Assembly (NCBI RefSeq): GCF_000768555.3
Contig: NZ_KN293984.1
Span: 42,751-106,750, forward strand
Reading direction: 5' to 3'
Length of the DNA: 64,000 nt
DNA from: Roseovarius mucosus DSM 17069
Lineage (GTDB): Bacteria; Pseudomonadota; Alphaproteobacteria; Rhodobacterales; Rhodobacteraceae
The notes below the pieces were generated by a model, which saw only the letters and a program-made list of their open reading frames with translations, had not been told where the DNA came from and searched no databases. The position numbers were made by a program, and so were the translations under genes. This document shows, piece by piece, positions 55,398 through 64,000 of this stretch. Numbering within the stretch: the first letter of the stretch is position 1; each line of letters begins with the position of its first letter.

Positions 55398-57807
55398 ATG
55401 TGCGCCCTGCCCGCCCCTCTTGCCACGTGGTTTTCTGCCCGCAACTGGCAGCTTCACCCGCATCAGGCGGAGATGCTGGCGCGGGCGGCTGATCCTGCCA
55501 CGCTGCTCATTGCCCCCACTGGCGGGGGCAAGACGCTGGCGGGGTTTCTGCCGACGCTGGCGGATCTCGCCACGGGCGATCACGCCGGGCTGCACACGCT
55601 CTATATCTCACCGCTCAAGGCGCTCGCGGCTGACATCCGGCGCAACCTGACCACGCCGGTCACGGAAATGGGCCTGCCCATCCGGATCGAGGATCGCACC
55701 GGCGATACCTCCTCTCACACCAAGCGCCGCCAACGCGCCGATCCCCCCCATATCCTGTTGACCACGCCCGAGAGCTTGGCACTCCTGACATCTTACGAGG
55801 ATGCGCCGCGCATTTTCGCGGGGCTGAAACGGGTCGTGATCGACGAGGTGCATTCCTTGGCCGAGAGCAAGCGCGGCGATCAGCTCATGCTGGCGCTCAG
55901 CCGACTTCAGGTGCTCTGCCCCGGTATGCGGCGCGTGGGCCTGTCGGCCACGGTCGAGGATCCGCCCGCCCTTGCGCTCTATATGGCCCATGCAAACAGC
56001 CCTTGTGCGATCCTCTCGGCCGATCCGGGGCCGGAGCCAGACATCGCCATGCTCACAACCACAGAGCCACCCCCCTGGGCCGGAGGCGGGGCCGCCTATG
56101 CCATCCCTGCCGTGCTGGATCAGGTCCGCCGCCACAAGACGACGCTGATTTTCCACAACACCCGCGCGCAGGCCGAGATTTTCTTTCACAACCTCTGGCT
56201 TGCCAATGACGACGCGCTGCCCATCGGCATTCATCACGGCAGCCTTGACCGGGTGCAGCGCGAGCGAGTCGAGGCGGCGATGGTGCGCGGCGAATTGCGC
56301 GCCGTGGTCTGCACCGGCAGCCTCGATCTGGGGTTGGATTGGGGCGATGTCGATCTGGTCATTCAGGTGGGCGCACCCAAGAACGTCAAACGCCTTGTGC
56401 AGCGGATCGGACGGGCCAATCACCGCTACAACGCGCCCTCCAAGGCGCTGTTGGTGCCCGCCAACCGCTTCGAAGTGGTGGAATGTCGCGCCGCACTGGA
56501 CGCCGTGCGCGCCCGCGATCTGGATGGCGAGGCGCGCGGGCCGGGGCCCGCGCGACGTGCTCTGCCAGCATATCCTGATCCGCGCCTGTGCGGGGCCGTT
56601 CAACGCCGATACCCTCTTTGCCGAGGTGACGGGCGCCGGAGCCTATGCCGCCCTCAGCCGCGCCGAATTCGACGCCTGCCTCGATTTCTGCGCCACGGGT
56701 GGCTATGCGCTGCGGGCCTATGACCAGTGGCAGCGCCTGCAACAGCGCGCCGATGGGGACTGGCAATTGCGCGATCCGCGCTCTGCCCGCCTCATCCGCA
56801 TGAACATCGGCACCATTCAGGACACCGACACGCTCAAGGTCCGGATGCGGCGGGCACGCGGCGGCAAGCCCTTGGGCGAGATCGAAGAAGGCTTTGCCGC
56901 CACCCTCACCCCCGGCGATACCTTCCTTATCGGCGGGCAGATCGTGCGCTTTGAATCCCTGCGCGAGATGGTGGTGGAGGTCAGCCGCGATCCCGGGCGC
57001 AAGCCCAAGATTGCCACCTATATGGGCACCAAATTCGCGACCTCAACGCAACTCTCGGCGCGTATCCTGCAAATGCTGGCAGCCCCCGACTGGCCTGATC
57101 TGCCCGAGCCTGTGCGCGACTGGCTGCACCTGCAACGGCAAGTGTCACAGATGCCGGAACCCGACAGCCTGCTGATCGAGAGCTTTGGCCATGAGGCCCG
57201 CGAGCATCTGTGCATCTATGGCTTTGCGGGGCGCAACGCGATGCAGACGCTGGGCCTCTTGGTGACGAAACGGATGGAAGAAACGGGCCTCGCCCCGCTG
57301 GGGTTTGTCGCCACCGATTACGCCACGCTGATCTGGGGGCTGGAGCCGGTGACGGATGCGGCCCCCCTCTTTGCCCCCGATGCGCTGCGCGCGGGGCTGG
57401 ATAGTTGGCTCATGTCCAACGCGGTGATGAAACGCACCTTTCGCGCCTCGGCCACGATTGCCGGGCTGATTCAGCGCAACACCCCCGGCGCGCGCAAGAA
57501 CGGGCGACAAGCGACCATGTCGTCTGACATTCTCTATGACACGCTGGTAAAATATGACCCAGAGCACCTTCTCCTAGACATCACCCGACAAGAGGCAATG
57601 CGTGGGCTGGTGGATTTTGGCCGGATCGAGGAAATGCTGGCGCGCGTCGCGGGGCGCGTGACCCTGCGGCGGCTGGCGCGCGTCAGCCCCCTTGCCGCAC
57701 CCCTCTTCCTCGAGGCGGGGCGGATGCCGGTCGAAGGGGCAGCGCAAGAGCGGCTTTTGGCCGAAGAAAGCGCGCGGCTCTTGGCGGCGGCGGGTCTTGC
57801 CCCCTGA
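55398..57807 (+). pseudogene. Ligase-associated DEXH-box (Lhr-like) helicase, frameshifted
   Basis: The first frame encodes Walker A APTGGGKTLAGFLP, DEVH box (VVIDEVHSL), SAT motif (GLSATVED) and the RecA2 motifs (STGT-like region, QRIGRANHRY) to about 56545. The rest continues in the next frame (RDVLCQHILIRACAGPF ... AGLAP) to 57807. Removing one G from the run at 56543-56546 restores one 802-aa protein, the normal size for the ligase-associated DEXH helicase. It is followed by pdeM, its usual partner in a DNA repair operon; the ligase and exonuclease are not in the window. Confidence 0.85.
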
Positions 57808-57850
57808 GCGCGGCCTTGCCATTTCACCGGCAAAGCGCCACCAATGCCAC

Positions 57851-58528
57851 ATGGACGGATACCAATTCACCCTCGCTGGAACGCAGCTGACGGCACTTCC
57901 CTCGGGCGCGCTCTATTGGGAGGCGCGCAATCTCCTGTGCGTGTCTGACCTGCATCTTGGCAAGGCGCTGCGCCGTGCCCGGATGGGAGAGCCGCCCCTG
58001 CCCCCCTACGAGACGCGCGACACGCTCACCCGGTTGGAGAGCGACCTGCGCCGCACCGGGGCAGCGACGGTCATCTGCCTTGGCGACAGTTTCGACGACA
58101 GCGCCGCCGCAAGCCACCTGCCCGACGCGGAAAAGCTGTGGATCGCCAAATTGCAGGCCGGGCGTCGCTGGGTCTGGATCGAGGGCAATCACGATCCGGG
58201 TCCCGTCGACCTTGGCGGCGCGCATATGGCGGAACTACCGGTGCCGCCGCTCACGTTTCGCCATATCGCACGGGCCGGGCAGAGCGGCGAAATCTCGGGG
58301 CATTATCACCCCAAGGTGCGGCTGGCCGTCAAAGGGCGCAGCCTCAGCCGCCCCGCCTTTCTGATCGACAGTGATCGGGTGATCCTACCCGCCTTTGGCA
58401 CCTATACCGGCGGGCTCTGGTCCGAAGATGCGGTGCTCACAGGGCTGATGCGGCGCGATGCGCTGGCGGTTCTGACCGGGGCCATGACCCATGCGGTGCC
58501 GATGCCGCGCGGCGCTCAGCGCCCCTGA
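57851..58528 (+). CDS. pdeM: Ligase-associated metallophosphoesterase PdeM
   Basis: This 225-aa protein has metallophosphoesterase motifs: VSDLHLGKA, CLGDSFDD, EGNHDPG and SGHYHPK. The ligase-associated PdeM family acts with the DEXH helicase, an ATP-dependent ligase and an exonuclease in DNA repair. It follows the helicase by 43 bases. Its 3' end overlaps the convergent LytTR gene. Confidence 0.88.
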   Translation: MDGYQFTLAGTQLTALPSGALYWEARNLLCVSDLHLGKALRRARMGEPPLPPYETRDTLTRLESDLRRTGAATVICLGDSFDDSAAASHLPDAEKLWIAKLQAGRRWVWIEGNHDPGPVDLGGAHMAELPVPPLTFRHIARAGQSGEISGHYHPKVRLAVKGRSLSRPAFLIDSDRVILPAFGTYTGGLWSEDAVLTGLMRRDALAVLTGAMTHAVPMPRGAQRP

Positions 58529-59376
58529 AACACAGCGTCCAGACTGTCGATCAGGCCCGCATCTTCCAGATTGGGGCGATATTTCCGGCTCACCGGCACG
58601 CGATCGCCATTCTTGAGCATAACGAATAACTTGCCGCCACTCTCACGTTCGATACCGCTGATTGCCGCGAAAGACACCCAGTGCGAGCGATGCGTGCAGG
58701 TTCCCGCCACGGGTTCCATTTCTTCAATCGCATCCACAAGACGCAGACGCAGCGTTTCAATCCCTGCGCTGGTCGCCACCTCGACGTAATGATTATTGGC
58801 CGTCAGGCGATGAATCTCTGCGTCGGGGGGGCAAGACAGCCGCCGGTGCAGCCGCGTTTGCGCCGGGGTCTCCGGCTCGGGCTCTGCCCAATAGCTGGCG
58901 GGGGCCTCGGCACCGATTTGCCGCCGTACCACGAAAACACCGCAGGCAATGAGAAAGCTGTTGAGGGTGATCGAGATCACGCTCAAATCCTCGTGGCCCA
59001 GAACCGGATCCATCCCGCCGCGCAAGAGCCAGATCACCGGCCCAAGAGCGATCCCGACAAGAAAGCTGGCCCCCAGGTCAAAGAGGGCCGGATGCCGCCC
59101 TGCCAAAAGCGCCCGCATGGTCGCCCGCGCAGCAAAGCCGATCACAAACGCCGCCGTGATCACCGCCGCCCAATAGGCGGTGCGGACCGGCCAGCTCATT
59201 GTATCGTAGCTGCCGAACGGTCCGGCCACGACCGCGAAAACCAAAGCGGACGTCCAGACATAGAAGGTGACAGACGTGAAGAGCAATGAAAACGTGTCCA
59301 CGAAATGTAGGCGCAGGTTTGACCAGTTCAACGTACCACTCTTGTCCATTCCCATTTCATATGCGTTTATCAGCAT
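58516..59376 (-). CDS. Membrane-anchored LytTR-domain transcriptional regulator
   Basis: This 286-aa protein has four membrane helices in residues 25-155 and a C-terminal LytTR DNA-binding domain (IHRLTANNHYVEVATSAGIETLRLRLVDAIEEM, CTHRSHWVSFAAISGIER and DRVPVSRKYRPNL pieces). Membrane LytTR regulators are common in Rhodobacterales; the signal is unknown. Downstream ATGs at 59352 and 59346 are alternative starts. Confidence 0.85.
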   Translation of the reverse strand: MLINAYEMGMDKSGTLNWSNLRLHFVDTFSLLFTSVTFYVWTSALVFAVVAGPFGSYDTMSWPVRTAYWAAVITAAFVIGFAARATMRALLAGRHPALFDLGASFLVGIALGPVIWLLRGGMDPVLGHEDLSVISITLNSFLIACGVFVVRRQIGAEAPASYWAEPEPETPAQTRLHRRLSCPPDAEIHRLTANNHYVEVATSAGIETLRLRLVDAIEEMEPVAGTCTHRSHWVSFAAISGIERESGGKLFVMLKNGDRVPVSRKYRPNLEDAGLIDSLDAVFQGR

Positions 59377-59466
59377 GAATGCTCTAGTCCAACCTAACGT
59401 CGCCAGAGCGGTTCACTTTACTGTCAACGTGACGTGACATCACAAACAGTGGGAAAGCCTCGGAAA

Positions 59467-59880
59467 ATGTCCCCTGACATTGAACAGAAAATACGCCGCA
59501 GTTTTGCTGCGCAGGCGATGATGACCACCTTGGGCGCCCGTCTTGTGGCGCTGTCTAAAGGTACAACGGTGATCGAGGCCCCCATTTTACCCGGCAGCCG
59601 TCAACAACATGGATTTGGCCATGCGGGTCTGACCTTTGCCATTGGCGACAGTGCCGCTGGCTACGCCGCGCTAAGCCTGATGCCCGAGGAGGCCGAGGTG
59701 CTGACCACCGAGATGAAAATCAATCTCTTGGCCCCGGCGCAGGGCGAGCGTCTGATTGCCCGTGGCAGAGTCATCAAGCCTGGCCGCCGACTGGTAATCG
59801 TGCAGGCGGATGTGCATGCGCTGAAAGACGGGGTCGAGACGCATATCGCGTTGCTCACCGGCACGATGATCCCCGTCTGA
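59467..59880 (+). CDS. PaaI-type hotdog-fold thioesterase
   Basis: This 137-aa protein matches the PaaI thioesterase family: hotdog core with GSRQQHGFGHAGLTFAIGDSAAGYAALS and TTEMKINLLAPAQGERLIARGRV. It hydrolyses an acyl-CoA thioester, substrate unknown. ATG 59467 was chosen for a GGAAA-type site; GTG 59434 would extend it by 11 residues. Confidence 0.85.
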   Translation: MSPDIEQKIRRSFAAQAMMTTLGARLVALSKGTTVIEAPILPGSRQQHGFGHAGLTFAIGDSAAGYAALSLMPEEAEVLTTEMKINLLAPAQGERLIARGRVIKPGRRLVIVQADVHALKDGVETHIALLTGTMIPV

Positions 59881-59907
59881 ACGCGGATCATAACCCGACG
59901 TACTCAC

Positions 59908-60594
59908 TCATGCTATGTGTTCCGGGGTGAGGGTGAAACTCGCGCGCATTCCGGGGCCTGCGACATAGTAATCCGCCAACCCCTGCCTCACCTCTGGATC
60001 CAACTGGGACCAATCGATCCAATCGAGGTCAAAGCCGGTGTCATAGGCCACCATCGCCACCGCCCCACGCCCCGGCACGAGCGCCGGGCGCGCGCGACCA
60101 GCCATTGCCTCGCGCGTGCGGTCGATCCACAAAATCGGCTCCTCAGTATCGACAAAGCGGCCATCCACCACCACGAGGCGCGGGTCCAGTTCCCGGACCA
60201 GACCAAACAGATCGTGCAGGTCGGCCACAATTTCGAGCAAATCAAAGAGGATGATCACATCATACTGCCGCCCGGCCCGCACCTCGGATCGGATTTCCTC
60301 GACCGGATCGGCGCAGCGCAGATCAATCCGCTCGCGCAACCCCACATCGGGCAATCGACCGAACCTCTCGACCAGAGCGGCATCCGATTCGATCCCCACG
60401 ACCTGCAAGGCGCCTGCCGCCGCCAGCGCATAGCACCATGTGCCATCCCCGGCCCCAACCAGCATCACCGTCGAATCAGCAATGGCATGACGGTAAGCAT
60501 CCACCAATAACGCATGCCGTGCCTGAGCCCGGTTAAGGCCGCCAGTTTTGTCATCGTCCGCCTGACGTTTGAACCCATACCCCATGATCGTCAT
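59908..60594 (-). CDS. Class I methyltransferase-like protein
   Basis: This 228-aa protein has a SAM-binding glycine loop (VMLVGAGDGTWCYALAAAG followed by VVGIESD) and a partial post-I motif, but no known substrate signature. It is divergent from aat. ATGs at 60594 and 60585 are both possible; no clear ribosome site. Function unassigned. Confidence 0.6.
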   Translation of the reverse strand: MTIMGYGFKRQADDDKTGGLNRAQARHALLVDAYRHAIADSTVMLVGAGDGTWCYALAAAGALQVVGIESDAALVERFGRLPDVGLRERIDLRCADPVEEIRSEVRAGRQYDVIILFDLLEIVADLHDLFGLVRELDPRLVVVDGRFVDTEEPILWIDRTREAMAGRARPALVPGRGAVAMVAYDTGFDLDWIDWSQLDPEVRQGLADYYVAGPGMRASFTLTPEHIA

Positions 60595-60684
60595 CACACA
60601 CCCATCAGCCTCTATCGCCTTTGGTCTTGTAACATGACAAAAGATAGCAAACCCTTAAGCGCTATTGGTTCAGCACGCAGACCC

Positions 60685-61326
60685 ATGACGACACCCCTGA
60701 CTCCCGCCCTTCTGCTACAGGCCTATGCCTCTGGCGTGTTTCCCATGTCGGAGCGCCGCGACGACCCCGAGGTGTTCTGGGTAGATCCGCACCGGAGAGG
60801 CATTCTGCCGCTCGATGGGTTCCATATCTCGCGCTCGCTGGCGCGCCGGATGCGGCAAGGCCGCTACACGGCGACGCTCGACGGCGATTTCGAGGCAGTG
60901 CTGCGCGGTTGCGCCGACCGCGATGATACCTGGATCAGCCCTCCGATTCATCGCGCCTATATGGCGCTGCACCGGCAGGGCCATGGGCATTCGCTGGAAA
61001 TCTGGCAAGAGGGGCAATTGGTGGGCGGCGTTTATGGCGTGGCGCTTGGAGCGGCCTTTTTTGGCGAGAGCATGTTTTCGCGGCGCACGGATGCATCGAA
61101 ACTGGCCCTCGCACATTTGACCGACCATCTCGCCCGCTGCGGATTTCGCCTGTTCGATACACAGTTCATCACGCCGCATCTGGGGCGGCTTGGCGCGCTG
61201 GAAATCCCGCGCAGGCAGTATCGCGCGCTGTTGGAGGATGCGATGGAGGATGAGGCGGACATCACCCGGATACCGTTTGATCCCGACCCGCGTCAGGTCT
61301 TGCAGCGCAGAACCCAGATGTCGTAG
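60685..61326 (+). CDS. aat: Leucyl/phenylalanyl-tRNA-protein transferase
   Basis: This 213-aa protein has the Aat core: LLLQAYASGVFPMSE, WVDPHRRGILPLDGFHISRSLAR, TWISPPIHRAYMALH and GESMFSRRTDASKLAL. It adds Leu or Phe to N-terminal Arg/Lys of proteins, marking them for ClpS/ClpAP degradation. ATG 60685 fits the family start. Its end overlaps the convergent DUF2155 gene by 34 bases. Confidence 0.95.
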   Translation: MTTPLTPALLLQAYASGVFPMSERRDDPEVFWVDPHRRGILPLDGFHISRSLARRMRQGRYTATLDGDFEAVLRGCADRDDTWISPPIHRAYMALHRQGHGHSLEIWQEGQLVGGVYGVALGAAFFGESMFSRRTDASKLALAHLTDHLARCGFRLFDTQFITPHLGRLGALEIPRRQYRALLEDAMEDEADITRIPFDPDPRQVLQRRTQMS

Positions 61327-61652
61327 CGCGGATGCTCCAACGCATTCAGCGCCGGGGACGAGGCGAGCATCCAGCCGGAAAAGATCACCGCGCCGCTGCC
61401 TTGTTCAGAAATCGTGAGATAGGCAAAGGCGTCTCCCGCCGGATCGCCCACCGGATAGCGGCATTCGCCCAAAACCACGTCGAGCGAGCCAAAGACGCCC
61501 GATTGCCCATTGGCTAGATCCAGATCCTGCGCGCTTCCATTGATCTTGTCGAGACCGCGCAAAAGCGCACCCTGCGCAACTGCCGCCACCTCTTGCGCCG
61601 CTCCCACGCCCGCGCCAAGGCAGAGCACAAGACCGAGCCAGAGCGCCTTCAT
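61293..61652 (-). CDS. DUF2155 periplasmic protein
   Basis: This 119-aa exported protein has a signal peptide (MKALWLGLVLCLGAGVGAA) and the DUF2155 core LDKINGSAQDLDLANGQSG, ECRYP, GWMLASSPALNALEHPRYDIWVLRC. Two cysteines may form a disulfide. The start overlaps the MlaD-like gene stop by four bases; the pair is widespread in Rhodobacterales. Confidence 0.88.
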   Translation of the reverse strand: MKALWLGLVLCLGAGVGAAQEVAAVAQGALLRGLDKINGSAQDLDLANGQSGVFGSLDVVLGECRYPVGDPAGDAFAYLTISEQGSGAVIFSGWMLASSPALNALEHPRYDIWVLRCKT

Positions 61653-62110
61653 TGCGCTGTCTCTCCGTCGCTGCCCGAAACGAATTTCATCAGCAGCGAC
61701 ACAAGGCTGACCGATCCTTGGGTGAATTCGATCTCCGAGCCCGGTTCGACCGGGAATGGCGATCCGCCCGGCAGGATCTCGACGTAATTGCCACCCAACA
61801 ACCCCTCGGAAGAGATCGCAACGGCGCTGTCATCGGGCACATTTATGCCTTCTTGAACGGTAAAGATCGTCTTGGCGCGATAGGTCTCGGGATCGAGCGC
61901 GATCTGCGTGACCCGGCCAACCTTGACCCCGGCCAGACGCACATCGGTGCCCACGCTGACGCCATCGGCGCTGCGGAAGCTGGCGCTGAGTTGGTATTCA
62001 CGCGCGCCGCCAGTGGTCATGCCGGTGGTCTTGCCCGCATAGACCAGAAAGCCGATCGCAACGGCCAAAACCACACCGCCGACCAGAACCTCGGTTTTAC
62101 TCTCAGACAT
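61649..62110 (-). CDS. mlaD: MlaD-type outer-membrane lipid asymmetry protein
   Basis: This 153-aa protein has one N-terminal membrane helix (residues about 7-25) and one MCE/MlaD domain (VGTDVRLAGVKVGRVTQIALDPETYRAKTIFTV and SEGLLGGNYVEILPGG). It would form a periplasmic hexameric ring moving phospholipids between membranes, normally with MlaEF elsewhere. Ends coupled to DUF2155. Confidence 0.9.
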   Translation of the reverse strand: MSESKTEVLVGGVVLAVAIGFLVYAGKTTGMTTGGAREYQLSASFRSADGVSVGTDVRLAGVKVGRVTQIALDPETYRAKTIFTVQEGINVPDDSAVAISSEGLLGGNYVEILPGGSPFPVEPGSEIEFTQGSVSLVSLLMKFVSGSDGETAQ

Positions 62111-62120
62111 ATTTCCGTCC

Positions 62121-62504
62121 CTATTCCGGCGACCACGCCTCGTAATCGCGCCGCTCTGCGGGGGCTGCGCGGCGGATGGACCCGGCTGGCGCATAGGCCA
62201 GTGGTGTGCCAGTCAGGTTTTCGCTATGCGGCTTTTCCCAAGGCTTATGCGCAAGCGGCTTGTCGGTCGGCGGCTCTTTGTAGGTGTGATGCAACCAGCC
62301 GTGCCAATCGGGATCAACTCGGCTTGCCTCGGCCTCGCCGTTAAAGATCACCCAACGGCGCTTGTCGTCGCGGGTGCGATAGAACGCATTGCCCTGCGCA
62401 TCCTCCCCTACCTTGACGCCATTGCGCCAAGTGTAGATCTGGGTGTTGAGCGTCTGACCGTTCCACCAGGTAACGGCGCGCAGCAAGGTGTTGAGAATGC
62501 CCAT
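62121..62504 (-). CDS. NADH:ubiquinone oxidoreductase NDUFA12-type accessory subunit
   Basis: This 127-aa protein matches the NDUFA12/B17.2 family: [53 protein letters not shown] in pieces. Alphaproteobacteria share this complex I accessory subunit with mitochondria. GGAGGGTCGA precedes ATG 62504. Confidence 0.93.
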   Translation of the reverse strand: MGILNTLLRAVTWWNGQTLNTQIYTWRNGVKVGEDAQGNAFYRTRDDKRRWVIFNGEAEASRVDPDWHGWLHHTYKEPPTDKPLAHKPWEKPHSENLTGTPLAYAPAGSIRRAAPAERRDYEAWSPE

Positions 62505-62594
62505 TCGACCCTCCGACATCATTCGTTTCCGATATGGCGGATTTGACAGCGAAGGTCCAGTGCCCGCAACACCGCAGCGCAGGACGCGGTCCAA

Positions 62595-62634
62595 ATCAAA
62601 AAGCCCGCAACGCGAAGGTTGCGGGCTTTTTGAT
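62595..62634 (-). terminator. Strong intrinsic terminator downstream of clpX
   Basis: ATCAAAAAGCCCGCAAC (62595-62611) pairs perfectly over 17 bp with GTTGCGGGCTTTTTGAT (62618-62634) around GCGAAG. On the minus strand the GC stem is followed by a T-run, a classical rho-independent terminator for clpX transcription; the symmetry allows function in both directions. Confidence 0.9.
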
Positions 62635-62662
62635 GTATCTTTGGTCAGGGAACAGGCTGGGA

Positions 62663-63931
62663 TCAGCCTGCGCTGGCCCCTTCCTTTTTGCCCTTGCTCT
62701 CTGCATAGATGATCAGAGGCGCGGCATCGGAATTGACCGCCTCTTCGTTGACCACCACTTCCTCGACATGGGACATGCTGGGCAATTCGAACATCGTATC
62801 GAGCAGAATGTCCTCGAGAATCGAGCGCAGGCCGCGCGCACCGGTCTTGCGGGCGATGGCGCGCTTGGCCACGGCCTTGAGCGCATCCTCGGTAAAGCTC
62901 AGTTGCGCGCCTTCGAGTTCGAATAGGCGCTGGTACTGTTTGACCAGCGCGTTCTTGGGCTGGGTCAGGATCGTCACAAGCGCATCTTCATCGAGGTCCT
63001 CGAGTGTGGCGATGACCGGCAGACGACCCACGAATTCCGGGATCAGACCAAACTTGAGCAGGTCCTCCGGCTCCAGATCCGTAAAGATTTCGCCCACGCC
63101 ACGCGCATCATTGTCACGCACATCGGCACCAAAGCCCATGGCGCTGCCCTTGCCGCGCTGCGCGATGATCTTGTCGAGACCGGCAAAGGCCCCACCGCAG
63201 ATGAAGAGAATATTGGTCGTGTCCACTTGCAGGAATTCCTGCTGCGGATGTTTGCGCCCACCCTGCGGCGGCACGGCGGCGACCGTGCCTTCCATCAGCT
63301 TCAAGAGCGCCTGTTGCACGCCCTCGCCCGATACGTCACGGGTGATCGAGGGATTCTCGGACTTGCGGGTAATCTTGTCGACCTCGTCGATATAGACAAT
63401 GCCACGCTGCGCGCGCTCGACGTTGTATTCGCTCGACTGCAGCAATTTGAGGATGATGTTTTCCACATCCTCGCCGACATAGCCCGCCTCGGTCAGTGTT
63501 GTCGCATCCGCCATGGTAAAGGGCACATCGAGAATCCGCGCCAGCGTCTGCGCGAGCAGGGTCTTGCCGCAGCCCGTGGGCCCGATCAGCAGGATATTGG
63601 ATTTGCTGAGTTCGATATCGCTCTTGCCGGAATTGTTCAGCCGCTTGTAGTGGTTATGAACCGCCACCGAGAGAACTTTCTTGGCGCGGGCCTGGCCGAT
63701 CACGTAATCATCCAGCACCTTGCAGATATCGCGCGGTGCGGGAATCCCCTCGCTCGACTTGATACCAGCGCTTTTTGTCTCTTCGCGGATGATGTCCATG
63801 CAAAGTTCGACGCATTCATCGCAGATGAACACGGTCGGTCCGGCGATCAGTTTGCGCACCTCATGCTGGCTTTTGCCGCAAAAGCTGCAATAGAGCGTGT
63901 TCTTGCTGTCGCCGCCTGAGTTATTCGCCAT
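62663..63931 (-). CDS. clpX: ATP-dependent Clp protease ATPase ClpX
   Basis: This 422-aa AAA+ unfoldase has the N-terminal zinc-binding domain (CSFC...CDECVELC), Walker A GPTGCGKT, Walker [10 protein letters not shown], the pore loop GYVGEDVEN and the sensor region [12 protein letters not shown]. It delivers substrates, including SsrA-tagged proteins, to ClpP. The start is 70 bases from the right edge; clpP is probably just beyond the window. A strong terminator follows. Confidence 0.98.
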   Translation of the reverse strand: MANNSGGDSKNTLYCSFCGKSQHEVRKLIAGPTVFICDECVELCMDIIREETKSAGIKSSEGIPAPRDICKVLDDYVIGQARAKKVLSVAVHNHYKRLNNSGKSDIELSKSNILLIGPTGCGKTLLAQTLARILDVPFTMADATTLTEAGYVGEDVENIILKLLQSSEYNVERAQRGIVYIDEVDKITRKSENPSITRDVSGEGVQQALLKLMEGTVAAVPPQGGRKHPQQEFLQVDTTNILFICGGAFAGLDKIIAQRGKGSAMGFGADVRDNDARGVGEIFTDLEPEDLLKFGLIPEFVGRLPVIATLEDLDEDALVTILTQPKNALVKQYQRLFELEGAQLSFTEDALKAVAKRAIARKTGARGLRSILEDILLDTMFELPSMSHVEEVVVNEEAVNSDAAPLIIYAESKGKKEGASAG

Positions 63932-64000
63932 TCCGTACCTTTCGGGCCCTGCGCCGTCTGCCGTCCGCGCGCCCCGCGCGGGGCCTCGTCTGTGATCTGT

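Overview
The window is a piece of a Rhodobacterales (Roseobacter-group) alphaproteobacterial chromosome, most like Roseovarius or a relative. Support comes from the high GC with alphaproteobacterial codon use from about 7.3 kb onward, and from lineage-typical genes: DUF1467, DUF2155, an NDUFA12-type complex I accessory protein, a GlpV/DUF2160 glycerol ABC operon, and a membrane-bound LytTR regulator. The species assignment is inference.

Layout. (1) 1-7292: a visibly AT-richer mobile island abutting the 3' end of a tRNA-Val(TAC) gene. It carries a tyrosine integrase, a serine resolvase, an XRE-type regulator, small hypotheticals and an 819-aa protein with an N-terminal TIR-like DUF4062 domain followed by a helical-repeat body. 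That protein is the best candidate here for an undescribed (anti-phage?) system. The island's left end lies outside the window. (2) 7466-14451: an allantoin/ureide locus (hydantoin/allantoin racemase, two NCS1 permeases, PuuE allantoinase, AllA, AllE) read leftward, with a divergent GntR/FCD regulator and an 18-bp perfect palindrome between them. (3) 14458-17452: modE-modA-modB-modC for molybdate uptake, with a candidate ModE box between modE and modA. (4) 17509-38029: a type II secretion system split into gspDEF, gspGHIJKLMN, gspO and a detached gspC. A five-gene cluster sits between gspO and gspC: multicopper oxidase, degenerate SCO-like protein, 641-aa secreted protein, His-rich SCO protein, and cytochrome c/binding-protein fusion. 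It closely resembles the iodide oxidase (iox) clusters of iodide-oxidising Roseovarius-type bacteria. The arrangement suggests a T2SS that exports an extracellular halide oxidase. (5) 38155-41654: a methyltransferase-like protein, an EamA exporter and a glycosyltransferase. (6) 41793-52213: a complete glycerol import and catabolism operon (glpD-S-T-P-Q-[56-aa ORF]-U-V-K) with divergent glpR and E. coli-like GlpR half-sites. (7) 52201-63931: housekeeping genes, including a ligase-associated helicase/PdeM pair, methylmalonyl-CoA epimerase, aat, an MlaD-like protein, an NDUFA12-like protein and clpX.

Three otherwise well conserved genes (gspL, a response regulator, and the Lhr-like helicase) are interrupted by single frameshifts. 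Each lies in a GC-rich homopolymer or dinucleotide run. They could be draft-assembly errors, slippage-type variation or genuine decay, and they matter for interpretation because gspL is essential to a working T2SS.
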